Positions 32,873 to 39,234 of a DNA stretch of 39,234 bases are shown piece by piece. Numbering within the stretch: the first letter of the stretch is position 1; each line of letters begins with the position of its first letter. The notes beneath the pieces were generated by a model that did not search any database, was not told where the DNA came from, and saw nothing but the letters and a program-made list of their open reading frames with translations. Source of the stretch: a virus; IMG/VR virus record IMGVR_UViG_3300022602_000218, positions 1 through 39,234 of that record; one strand, written 5' to 3'. A program made the translations under genes and the position numbers.

Positions 32873-34591
32873 TTATTGATTTTTCTTAAATGTATCAGTA
32901 GTTGTACTGTACACTGACCATGCTTTTGGTGTTGCAATTGCCGAAGATATTGCTTCTCTGTCTGTTAAATCTGGTTTGAATGTTGTTGGATCTAAGTTCT
33001 CATGATGTGCATAAGGCTCAGTTGTAGGTATACGTGCCATGATACTAGTTATAGGTGTTCCGGCAGTTGCAGGACTTGCACCATCAATCGAAGGAGTTGG
33101 GTTATCAAACGTAGTTAGTGCTGTTGGAACTTCGGCGGTAGTTGCAGTTGCAGCAGTTGCAGCAGTTGGTCCATTCATATGTATATTGGATGCTGTTTCA
33201 ATATGATTACCTCCGCTGAGGATATTAGTAGTGCCGCCCGCAGTAAAATTATTGTTTGATCCGCTGTTAAGATTATAACTTCCGCTTGTGGTCAAATCTG
33301 TATTTCCTGTAATATTAATAGAAGTGTCAGCTTGTATTGTTATTTTTGTTTCTCCAACAATAGTTTCATCGTGTGTGCCTTTAACTTGTATACTATTGTT
33401 CTGTCCTACAATTAAAACTCTGTCACTGAAACTTTCTACTTGTATTCTACCACTAGGATTTCCATTTGAATCAGTATGAGATTGTGAACTGTAATCAGCT
33501 GTAGCTTTCATGTTAATATTTCTACCAGCTTCTAAATTTATATCTCTATCAGCACGAATGTTCAAATCATTCTCAGTGTGAATACTAATGCTGTCTTGTG
33601 CATAGATATCAATTTTTCCATCACTAGAAAATTCTATCCAGCTGGTCCCGCGAGCATTGCTGATATAAATTAAATCTTCAGTATTATGAAATAAAATCTG
33701 ATGACCAGTACGTGTACGTATTCTAAATAATTCATTGTGTAATAAAGTAGGTTGTCCGTCTGTTTCGCCATTTTCAACACTGGCATAAGAAGGAGGGCCG
33801 CTACTTGCATCAGTTTTTCTTAACCATTTGTCATCACCATCGTCCATGACAAATGTAGTTCCACCTAATCTGCTAACGTATGCATTAGGTATTGCCCATT
33901 CTCTTTTACCTATAGTACCTTGTTTAGCACCGCTTTGTTTATCAATTGGTCCTGGTGTACTAATACCAAAAACCATACTAGGTGCTTCACGACGTGCACT
34001 ACTTGTTGTAATACCTCTAGTATCATCAAACAACAAACCTTGAGATTGTAAAACCTTTGACAACGGATGTTGCGGTTTTAGATTCATTGTAGGATCTTGT
34101 GCCGTATCATCTATTTTTTTATTGTATTCGGCAACCGGAACTCGACCTGCATTTCCATTGTTATCGTTTTCTACATCTTCAACAACTTTTTGTGTAGATG
34201 CAATACCTGGTACCATGAAATTAGTATTGACATCCGGAATACATCCTATCCAATAACCACGTTTAGGATCTCCGTCGATAAAAATTATAACAACAGTTTG
34301 TCCTACGTCTGGCGGGATGAACCACATACCATAACTTTTTTGTGTATTGTTATAGTCGTTAGGATCATTTCCTGCAAATGCTACATCAGTTATTCCGTAA
34401 AACGGACTCATGTATTTTACCTGATGTAATTCACCTTCTGAACTTGAGTTACCTACTGGTCTTAATATTTCAACTTCTAACACACCCATGTATGTTGGAT
34501 CAATATTGCTAATAACTTTGGCCATGAAGGGGCCTGGACGACGTAACGGTTGTCCTGCGCTAATTGCTGATTGATCATTAATATCTGGCAT
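32873..34591 (-). CDS. gp5: Baseplate hub/central spike protein, gp5-like, without lysozyme domain (572 aa)
   Basis: gp5 trimerises under the tube as the membrane-piercing spike. Residues about 18-128 form the OB-fold type N-terminus (GPFMAKVISNIDPTYMGVLE and IPPDVGQTVVIIFIDGDPKR). A linker follows at 130-290 (FGISTPGPIDKQSGAKQG). From 290 onward there is a beta-helix with short alternating repeats: RTRTGHQILFHNTEDLIYIS, KIDIYAQDSISIHTENDLNI, ADRDINLEAGRNINMKA, and further VGET/ITIQADTS/INITGNTD units to about 475. The tail is Ala/Thr-rich. In T4 gp5 (575 aa) a lysozyme domain lies between OB and helix; none of its Glu/Asp/Thr catalytic context is recognisable here, so the spike appears non-enzymatic, like VgrG. 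The start is set by AAGGAAC. It follows the hub candidate after 26 nt. Confidence 0.88.
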   Translation of the reverse strand: MPDINDQSAISAGQPLRRPGPFMAKVISNIDPTYMGVLEVEILRPVGNSSSEGELHQVKYMSPFYGITDVAFAGNDPNDYNNTQKSYGMWFIPPDVGQTVVIIFIDGDPKRGYWIGCIPDVNTNFMVPGIASTQKVVEDVENDNNGNAGRVPVAEYNKKIDDTAQDPTMNLKPQHPLSKVLQSQGLLFDDTRGITTSSARREAPSMVFGISTPGPIDKQSGAKQGTIGKREWAIPNAYVSRLGGTTFVMDDGDDKWLRKTDASSGPPSYASVENGETDGQPTLLHNELFRIRTRTGHQILFHNTEDLIYISNARGTSWIEFSSDGKIDIYAQDSISIHTENDLNIRADRDINLEAGRNINMKATADYSSQSHTDSNGNPSGRIQVESFSDRVLIVGQNNSIQVKGTHDETIVGETKITIQADTSINITGNTDLTTSGSYNLNSGSNNNFTAGGTTNILSGGNHIETASNIHMNGPTAATAATATTAEVPTALTTFDNPTPSIDGASPATAGTPITSIMARIPTTEPYAHHENLDPTTFKPDLTDREAISSAIATPKAWSVYSTTTDTFKKNQ

Positions 34592-34617
34592 GTTGTTCCT
34601 TAATTATTTTAACAGTA

Positions 34618-36918
34618 TTATGGCGAATTAGCATCATCACCTTTTTGGTTAACATTAGCATCATCGTCGTTAGGATTATTTTTAGCAGCTGTAGCATTAT
34701 AAACAGTACTCTTATTATCAGCTCCTTTATACTCTTGCATTTGTCTTCTGTTACCTATGAGCGTTTGCTTGAAATCGCCTTTACTAAATGAACTCTTAAC
34801 TTGATATACTCTATAAAGTCCACTAAAAGCCATAATCGGAGTAGTTGCTCCTCCTCCAAACTCATATAATCCAGTAGATTGATTAATATCTACCGGTGTT
34901 CTAAAGTTTACAACACAGTCAACTTCTCCGCTTTGATAGTTTACACTGCCGTCTGCATTAAGATTAACGTGTTCAGTTTGTGCCGAAGAATAATTTCCTG
35001 TACCGCTTTGTGCAATCCAATATGGATCTCCGATTATGTCTAAACTTAAAGTTTGCATATCGGCTCCATTTGCTTTTGTAATAGCATCATGAAACACGCG
35101 AGCTGCACGTACTTCTTGTGTTTCTGCGCCGCCGCCACCTAATCCATCAGTACTAGTTTTAGTCATATTAGGTCTAGTAGAATTTGGATTTTCCCCGAGT
35201 GTTGGTTTAGGGGGTGCTATATTAGGAAGCGGAGATGAAGATAATGTAGTTGCAGGATCTGCACCACCACTGGCAGCTTGTTTAATATTATCCTGTGTGC
35301 CTGAATTACCGTCAGCAGCTATTACATTCGTAAATGCCGCATTATATTTTATTTCAAACTTTAATACATCTACGTTATTACCAGTGTAAATGTAATCGTA
35401 AACTTTTACTGCTTCCTTAATTAATTGATCATAGCCAACTGGTTTATCTACAATCACGCCAGATTCATTGTGTACAAAATAAGGCAAAACTCTATAGACA
35501 ATTATCTTTGGTGCTTGTCCGCCATTGTCTGTATCACCGTTAAGATAAAAATGAGTATCAATTGTCCACCATCCTCTATAACCTTGAGGAGTTAATTTTG
35601 AAGGATCAAATGTATCTTGACAAAATTTACTTTGTAATATAACTTGATTGATGGCATTGATAATATCAGTATCTTGAGAAAATTTCATATCAGACTTAGT
35701 CTGATCAACCATGTTTTTGTTACGTTCGTTTATTTTAGTATCAGGATTGTATACAACACTATCTTTGCCTACTGACGGATCGCCTTTTCTATCTTGGTCA
35801 AATCCCATCTTAGCTTTGCCTATATCATTACAATCTGAAGTGTCTTGAACTAATCCATTGCTAGAACTAACTTTAACATTTAATTTAGTTAATATATCAG
35901 CTGATATTGTTGTGCCATCTGATGGCAATGTTGCCGGTGTAGGTGAAGAAGAATCTTCAGATGTATTACCAGTCGGTGATGAAGATGTAGAATTAGCAGT
36001 TGTAGGAGATTTTGGAAATAATATAGCTATTTGATCAGGAACTTCCCATCCCATCTTGTCTGCTGTTTCTTTTAATTTTTTATTCATTACAACTTGAAGA
36101 CTTTTATCTCCAGTTTGTAACATTTCTTGCACAGTAGTACCTGCTGCTGCAACATCACCTTTGAATTTAGCGTAACCGTCAGTTATAGCATCTTGATCCC
36201 ATGCATTGGCTGAAATATCGTATACTGCTCCTTGCTCATTCACTGTCATTTCTAGTTTAGCCAAATGAATAGGAATATACCTCGAAGTATTAGGAATAGT
36301 TTCCATTGTACCATCTTCTTTATTACCTTTGAATTCAATAGATAATACAAATGGTGCATCTCTCCAATTATCGTGTCCTGTATTAAATCCAGCTTGTTGC
36401 AGGGTTAAGAAAAATAATCCCATGCTATATGGTTCAATTATTTTGAAAGACATTGTCTTTACATTAGTGTTAGCACCTGCTTCAGCACCAATGTTTGATT
36501 GTAATTGTAAATCGTCTATATAGAATTCAAATTTTCCGTAAGGTATTTGAATTCTGTTAGCAGGATCAATACTACCACTTTTACAAATTAAAGTGTATGG
36601 TTTCCCTGCTCTATAAGTTGTATCAGGACTAGCTAATTCATCTTTTGTTAAAATGCCTAGACCTAAAATGCAATTGTAACTTGCATAAGCAAATAAAGGA
36701 TTAGGTAATGGTAGTTTAACACCAGATTGAACTATACCAGTATCGTTACCTGCGCCAGCAAGACCAGATATTCCGCTTACTGATGGCAATCCTGATCCTA
36801 TTTTTGCGGTGATAGAATTTAGTGAATTAGATGCTCCAGTAACTACTCCGTTTGCCGCCGAAGATACTGTAGTACCAATGCTCGATATCGTAGCACCCGG
36901 ATCGTCAAATACTCCCAT
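34618..36918 (-). CDS. Probable baseplate hub protein, gp27-like position (766 aa)
   Basis: The N-terminal 60 residues are Ser/Gly/Ala-rich. Residues 67-160 start with KLPLPNPLFAYASYNCILGL and include PYGKFEFYIDDLQLQSNIG, then TMSFKIIEPYSMGLFFLTLQ (155-174) and APFVLSIEFKGNKEDG (188-203). This pattern (a strand, then EPYS..L...L, then F.L.I.FKG) resembles the tube-like domains of phage hub proteins such as gp27 or protein D. A Ser/Thr/Pro linker lies at 304-340. The C-terminal half has MQTLSLDIIGDPYWIAQSG (about 625-645) and FSGLYRVYQVKSSFSKGDFK before a charged tail of Asp/Asn. It sits directly before gp5, where T4-like phages need gp27 to seat the spike. T4 gp27 is 391 aa, so this is about twice as long. 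The hub role is inferred from position and motifs, not from a clear family match. Confidence 0.65.
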   Translation of the reverse strand: MGVFDDPGATISSIGTTVSSAANGVVTGASNSLNSITAKIGSGLPSVSGISGLAGAGNDTGIVQSGVKLPLPNPLFAYASYNCILGLGILTKDELASPDTTYRAGKPYTLICKSGSIDPANRIQIPYGKFEFYIDDLQLQSNIGAEAGANTNVKTMSFKIIEPYSMGLFFLTLQQAGFNTGHDNWRDAPFVLSIEFKGNKEDGTMETIPNTSRYIPIHLAKLEMTVNEQGAVYDISANAWDQDAITDGYAKFKGDVAAAGTTVQEMLQTGDKSLQVVMNKKLKETADKMGWEVPDQIAILFPKSPTTANSTSSSPTGNTSEDSSSPTPATLPSDGTTISADILTKLNVKVSSSNGLVQDTSDCNDIGKAKMGFDQDRKGDPSVGKDSVVYNPDTKINERNKNMVDQTKSDMKFSQDTDIINAINQVILQSKFCQDTFDPSKLTPQGYRGWWTIDTHFYLNGDTDNGGQAPKIIVYRVLPYFVHNESGVIVDKPVGYDQLIKEAVKVYDYIYTGNNVDVLKFEIKYNAAFTNVIAADGNSGTQDNIKQAASGGADPATTLSSSPLPNIAPPKPTLGENPNSTRPNMTKTSTDGLGGGGAETQEVRAARVFHDAITKANGADMQTLSLDIIGDPYWIAQSGTGNYSSAQTEHVNLNADGSVNYQSGEVDCVVNFRTPVDINQSTGLYEFGGGATTPIMAFSGLYRVYQVKSSFSKGDFKQTLIGNRRQMQEYKGADNKSTVYNATAAKNNPNDDDANVNQKGDDANSP

Positions 36919-36919
36919 A

Positions 36920-37219
36920 TTATAATCCTAAAACTTTTGTTAATCCAGATTTCTTTGGAATATAAATTTTTGTACCAGGAACAAAATCAAGTATAGGATC
37001 TTGTAATACATCTAAATTACGTTGTATAAAAACCCACCACAACTGTGCTGTTCCATACAAGTCAAATGCCAATAAATCTGGCCGATACATATATTGCGCT
37101 TCAATGGTATACAAAAAATCATCTACATCAGCCGAAACTGGTCTGATTGTTAGTATATCTAGATAATTTGTTGTTTGTCTAGTATTGTACCAAGGACTAG
37201 TATTACTGTAATTAGCCAT
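36920..37219 (-). CDS. gp53: Baseplate wedge protein, gp53-like LysM-type (99 aa)
   Basis: gp53 joins neighbouring wedges in the T4 baseplate and contains a LysM-like fold. Here residues about 43-91 read YRPDLLAFDLYGTAQLWWVF, then RNLDVLQDPILDFVPGTKIY, then IPKK. This is the usual LysM/gp53 arrangement of an early D-L-A....YG, a Trp pair, then N...DP and G..I.IP. T4 gp53 is 196 aa, so this is a minimal version made of a short N-terminal arm and the LysM core. It lies 2 nt after the tube-cap-like gene and 1 nt before the hub candidate, so all three are probably translated in a coupled way. Confidence 0.82.
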   Translation of the reverse strand: MANYSNTSPWYNTRQTTNYLDILTIRPVSADVDDFLYTIEAQYMYRPDLLAFDLYGTAQLWWVFIQRNLDVLQDPILDFVPGTKIYIPKKSGLTKVLGL

Positions 37220-37221
37220 GA

Positions 37222-38196
37222 TTAAATGTATCCAAAGTTATTGCCAAGATACCCGCCGTTTACAAACTTATCTAAGCTAAAGTTACGTGTACTGTCTCTA
37301 CTATATATCGGATGTAAAGTAATACTAAACTCACTCTTGGTAGGCACATGACTTACTGAACTACTAGTCGATGTTCCGCCAGTTGCATCTCCGCCAAGTC
37401 CGCCTAACGTAGAAGCTAAATTAGATAATGAATTGACAGCAGTTGATACCGCACCTATTGCATTTGTAACACTGGATAATCCAGGAATAGCAGATCCTAC
37501 TGCACTGATTATTCCACCTAGTCCACCTAGTCCACTCGATGAAAAATCGTTTCCTTGCACCGTGATATAATCACAATCATTAGGTAATATACAACTAAAT
37601 TTTGTAACTATCACTGGCACATTTTCAAACACATAGTTACCATAACCATTTAGAAGGATAATAGGAGGAGGATTACCTGCCAATTGGTCATTTCCTGTGA
37701 ACATTTTGGTTAAACTTCTTAAATAATGCACCGAAGCTAACCAGTATGCACCTTGTGTTGCATCTTCAACATTCATAGGTGCTGTAATAGATATTTCGCC
37801 AGGGTCACTATTTTTGAAAGATTGAAACATGTAATTTGTATGAACTGTTTCTATTGGACTATACTTTGCAGCACTATTGATTGTAATAGTTGGAGTATAA
37901 GGAAATACTAAACCACCGGCAGATTTTAATGGAGCAAACACTGGGCTACTTTGAAAACTTGCAGCAGAAGACATGCTTAACCTAACTCGCCAGTCATTAG
38001 ATGTTGAACTAGAGCCGCCAAACACAGCACTAGCAACACCGAGTGCTGAACTAACTGCGCCGGCGGCTGGTAAATTAATACTGCGAAGTGCACTGGCAAC
38101 ATTACCGCTAGCAAGAGCAGCACCGAGATTTGCAGCCGAATTAACTGCACTAGCGGCTCCTACAACACTGAAAGCTGAACTCGATAAGTTACTCAT
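37222..38196 (-). CDS. Baseplate tail-tube cap/initiator-like protein (gp48/gp54-like, 324 aa)
   Basis: First gene of the late minus-strand block. The N-terminal 60 residues are Ala/Ser-rich (NLGAALASGNVASALRSINL). The core, about 67-225, has DWRVRLSMSS, APLKSAGGLVFPYTPTITIN, ETVHTNYMFQSF, then LASVHYLRSLTKMFTG, PPPIILLNGYGNYVFENVPV and LPNDCDYITVQGNDF. These are typical of the tail-tube cap/initiator proteins of T4-like phages of aquatic bacteria as I remember them; T4 gp48 is 364 aa and gp54 320 aa. A Gly/Ser-rich linker (225-275) and a terminal HPIYSRDSTRNFSLDKFVNG segment follow. TAGGAAA precedes the ATG and a late-promoter motif lies 23 nt upstream. Whether it is the gp48 or the gp54 counterpart cannot be decided by eye. 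Confidence 0.65.
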   Translation of the reverse strand: MSNLSSSAFSVVGAASAVNSAANLGAALASGNVASALRSINLPAAGAVSSALGVASAVFGGSSSTSNDWRVRLSMSSAASFQSSPVFAPLKSAGGLVFPYTPTITINSAAKYSPIETVHTNYMFQSFKNSDPGEISITAPMNVEDATQGAYWLASVHYLRSLTKMFTGNDQLAGNPPPIILLNGYGNYVFENVPVIVTKFSCILPNDCDYITVQGNDFSSSGLGGLGGIISAVGSAIPGLSSVTNAIGAVSTAVNSLSNLASTLGGLGGDATGGTSTSSSVSHVPTKSEFSITLHPIYSRDSTRNFSLDKFVNGGYLGNNFGYI

Positions 38197-38218
38197 ATAA
38201 TTTCCTATTTTGGTATAT

Positions 38219-38226
38219 TATTTATT
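38219..38226 (-). promoter_or_regulatory. T4-type late promoter motif (AATAAATA) for the baseplate block
   Basis: The minus strand reads AATAAATA, 7/8 to TATAAATA, 23 nt from the ATG at 38196. It is the first promoter of the structural block. Its last base is shared with the -35 hexamer of the divergent gp55 promoter. Confidence 0.62.
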
Positions 38227-38254
38227 TGACTTTATTAAGTGCGTAGTTTATACT
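38226..38254 (+). promoter_or_regulatory. Host sigma70-type promoter for gp55 (TTGACT-17-TATACT)
   Basis: TTGACT at 38226-38231 and TATACT at 38249-38254 are separated by exactly 17 bp, each one base from the sigma70 consensus. Transcription would start near 38261, giving an about 18-nt leader that contains the gp55 ribosome-binding site. This implies that gp55 is transcribed by unmodified host polymerase before late transcription begins. Confidence 0.72.
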
Positions 38255-38263
38255 TGTTATAAC

Positions 38264-38269
38264 AGAGGA
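38264..38269 (+). promoter_or_regulatory. Ribosome-binding site of gp55 (AGAGGA)
   Basis: AGAGGA lies 9 nt before the ATG at 38279. The nearer AAAGG touches the ATG and is too close to act, so AGAGGA fixes the start. Confidence 0.65.
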
Positions 38270-38278
38270 CTCTAAAGG

Positions 38279-39106
38279 ATGAATGTAAAAGTAAATTATC
38301 TAAACAACAAGGATATGTTGTTAGAAATACATAGATCAAAAAGCTCATATTGCAGCTTTACCAAGCCAGAATATCATCAATACGACATTATTTTACCCAG
38401 TATAGATAAAATTAATATCAGAAGCATTGCCGAAGCTAAACGTAATCAAGCAAAACGAATAGGAGATGCCGAATATGCCAGACGTAAAGCTGCTGGCGAA
38501 AAAGTCAAACAAGCAGATTGTGAAGTCGACTATAAAAAAATACAAAAAACCGATTTAATCTTTCGTATCATGTCATATGATCACATTCCATTAAACGGTG
38601 TGCGTAAAAAGAATCCAAAAACTGCTGCGGATCATAGAGATAAAGTTAATTTTCCACCATTCCAACATTGGAAGTTTGATGAAGAAGACAAATTAATATG
38701 TGTTGGTAAGAGCCATTGGAAGGGTGATTTAGAAAAGGGTCACTTTGACAAAGATGCGGGCCAAATAACTAACACCTTAGCTAAGATGATGTTAAAATTA
38801 TGTGAGAGGTATGCTACCCGAGGTAATGTTCGTGGTTATACTTATAACGACGAAATGAAAGGACAAGCAATTTTACAATTAACACAGATAGGATTGCAAT
38901 TTGACGAAAGCAAATCGGATAATCCATTTGCCTATTTTACCGCGGCAGTTACTAATAGTTTTGTTCGTGTTATTAATATCGAAAAACGCAATCAAAACAT
39001 CCGTGATGACATTTTAGAAATCAACGGTATGAACCCAAGTTATTCAAGAACTGGATCTGGAGAACATGCCGCAGCTGTTAAACGATTTGATGAGAGTAGT
39101 GAATGA
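38279..39106 (+). CDS. gp55: Late-transcription sigma factor, T4 gp55 family (275 aa)
   Basis: gp55 replaces the host sigma factor on RNA polymerase and, with the sliding clamp, starts transcription at TATAAATA-type late promoters. The sigma-like part is residues about 160-260: LAKMMLKLCERYATRGNVRG, the EMKGQAILQL helix, then NPFAYFTAAVTNSFVRVINI and EKRNQNIRDDILEI. The NPFAYFT...F.R.I..EKR core is the hallmark of this family. T4 gp55 is 185 aa; the extra about 90-150 residues are N-terminal (YLNNKDMLLEIHRSKSSYCS; AEAKRNQAKRIGDAEYARRK), basic and of unknown role. It is transcribed away from the structural genes by a sigma70-type promoter and overlaps gp47 (ATGA), a gene neighbourhood also seen in other T4-like phages. 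Several copies of a matching late motif are in this window. Confidence 0.9.
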   Translation: MNVKVNYLNNKDMLLEIHRSKSSYCSFTKPEYHQYDIILPSIDKINIRSIAEAKRNQAKRIGDAEYARRKAAGEKVKQADCEVDYKKIQKTDLIFRIMSYDHIPLNGVRKKNPKTAADHRDKVNFPPFQHWKFDEEDKLICVGKSHWKGDLEKGHFDKDAGQITNTLAKMMLKLCERYATRGNVRGYTYNDEMKGQAILQLTQIGLQFDESKSDNPFAYFTAAVTNSFVRVINIEKRNQNIRDDILEINGMNPSYSRTGSGEHAAAVKRFDESSE

Positions 39107-39234
39107 CAAATTTATTTAAGAAAGTAGCTTGTTTTACAGATATCCATTTTGGATTAAAGTCAAACAGTAGTGTACATAATCAAGATTGTGAAGATTTTGT
39201 AGATTGGTATATTGCCAAAGCAAAGGAGGAAGGC
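39103..39234 (+). CDS. gp47: Recombination endonuclease subunit gp47 (SbcD/Mre11-like), 5' end only
   Basis: The ATG at 39103 overlaps the gp55 stop (ATGA), and 44 codons are present before the window ends. The peptide MTNLFKKVACFTDIHFGLKS continues with NSSVHNQDCEDFVDWYIAKA. The DIHFG sequence is phosphoesterase motif I (DxH) of Mre11/SbcD-type nucleases, in which Asp and His bind the catalytic metals, and HN.DC..FVDW is typical of T4 gp47. With gp46 (expected just downstream, outside the window) it would form the complex that resects DNA ends during phage recombination-dependent replication. The coupling to gp55 fits pre-late expression from the same host-type promoter. Confidence 0.9.
   Translation, partial: MTNLFKKVACFTDIHFGLKSNSSVHNQDCEDFVDWYIAKAKEEG

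Noticed and set aside
32873-34591. Lysozyme domain in the gp5-like protein
   Set aside because: No lysozyme catalytic context could be found between the OB-fold and the beta-helix.
1-39234. tRNA genes, CRISPR arrays, insertion sequences, integrase or attachment sites
   Set aside because: Gaps between genes are all under 100 bp, and no cloverleaf, direct-repeat array, transposase or integrase motif was seen on either strand.

Overview
This window is a late structural block from an AT-rich, T4-superfamily contractile-tailed phage (myovirus). The evidence is the ordered set of baseplate homologues (gp48/gp54-like, gp53, a gp27-like hub candidate, gp5, gp25, gp6), followed by several tail-fibre genes. 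They are divergent from a T4-type late sigma factor (gp55) and the start of the recombination nuclease gp47. The style of the proteins resembles T4-like phages of marine and freshwater bacteria (cyanophage or Pelagibacter-phage type) rather than enterobacterial T4. The host cannot be named from this sequence.

Layout. Positions 38196 down to 1 are one almost gapless minus-strand block. In transcription order it encodes a tail-tube cap/initiator-like protein, gp53-like, a 766-aa hub candidate, a gp5-like spike without lysozyme, gp25-like, an enlarged gp6-like wedge protein, a giant 5160-aa protein in the place where T4 has gp7/gp8/gp10, and a 202-aa unknown. Four paralogous tail-fibre/short-fibre proteins of 753, 562, 447 and 662 aa follow, sharing an N-terminal module but differing at the C-terminal tip. 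Last is an Ig-like adhesin gene that is still open at the left edge (at least 1779 codons). On the plus strand from 38279 lie gp55 and, overlapping it by ATGA, the first 44 codons of gp47.

Regulation. The 82-bp divergent gap (38197-38278) carries a good sigma70-type promoter (TTGACT-17 bp-TATACT) towards gp55. On the other strand it carries a T4-late-like octamer (AATAAATA) towards the structural block. The core ATAAATA recurs 18-23 nt upstream of five minus-strand genes: the tube-cap-like gene, gp6, the 202-aa gene, and the 447-aa and 662-aa fibres. I infer that gp55 is made early from the host-type promoter and then directs transcription of the structural genes from these late promoters.

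How the genes work together. The tube-cap-like protein, the hub candidate and gp5 would build the central hub and spike. gp53, gp25, gp6 and probably part of the giant protein would build the wedges. The fibre paralogues and the Ig-like protein would form host-binding appendages. No tRNA, insertion sequence, CRISPR array or integrase was seen, and every gap between genes is shorter than 100 bp.
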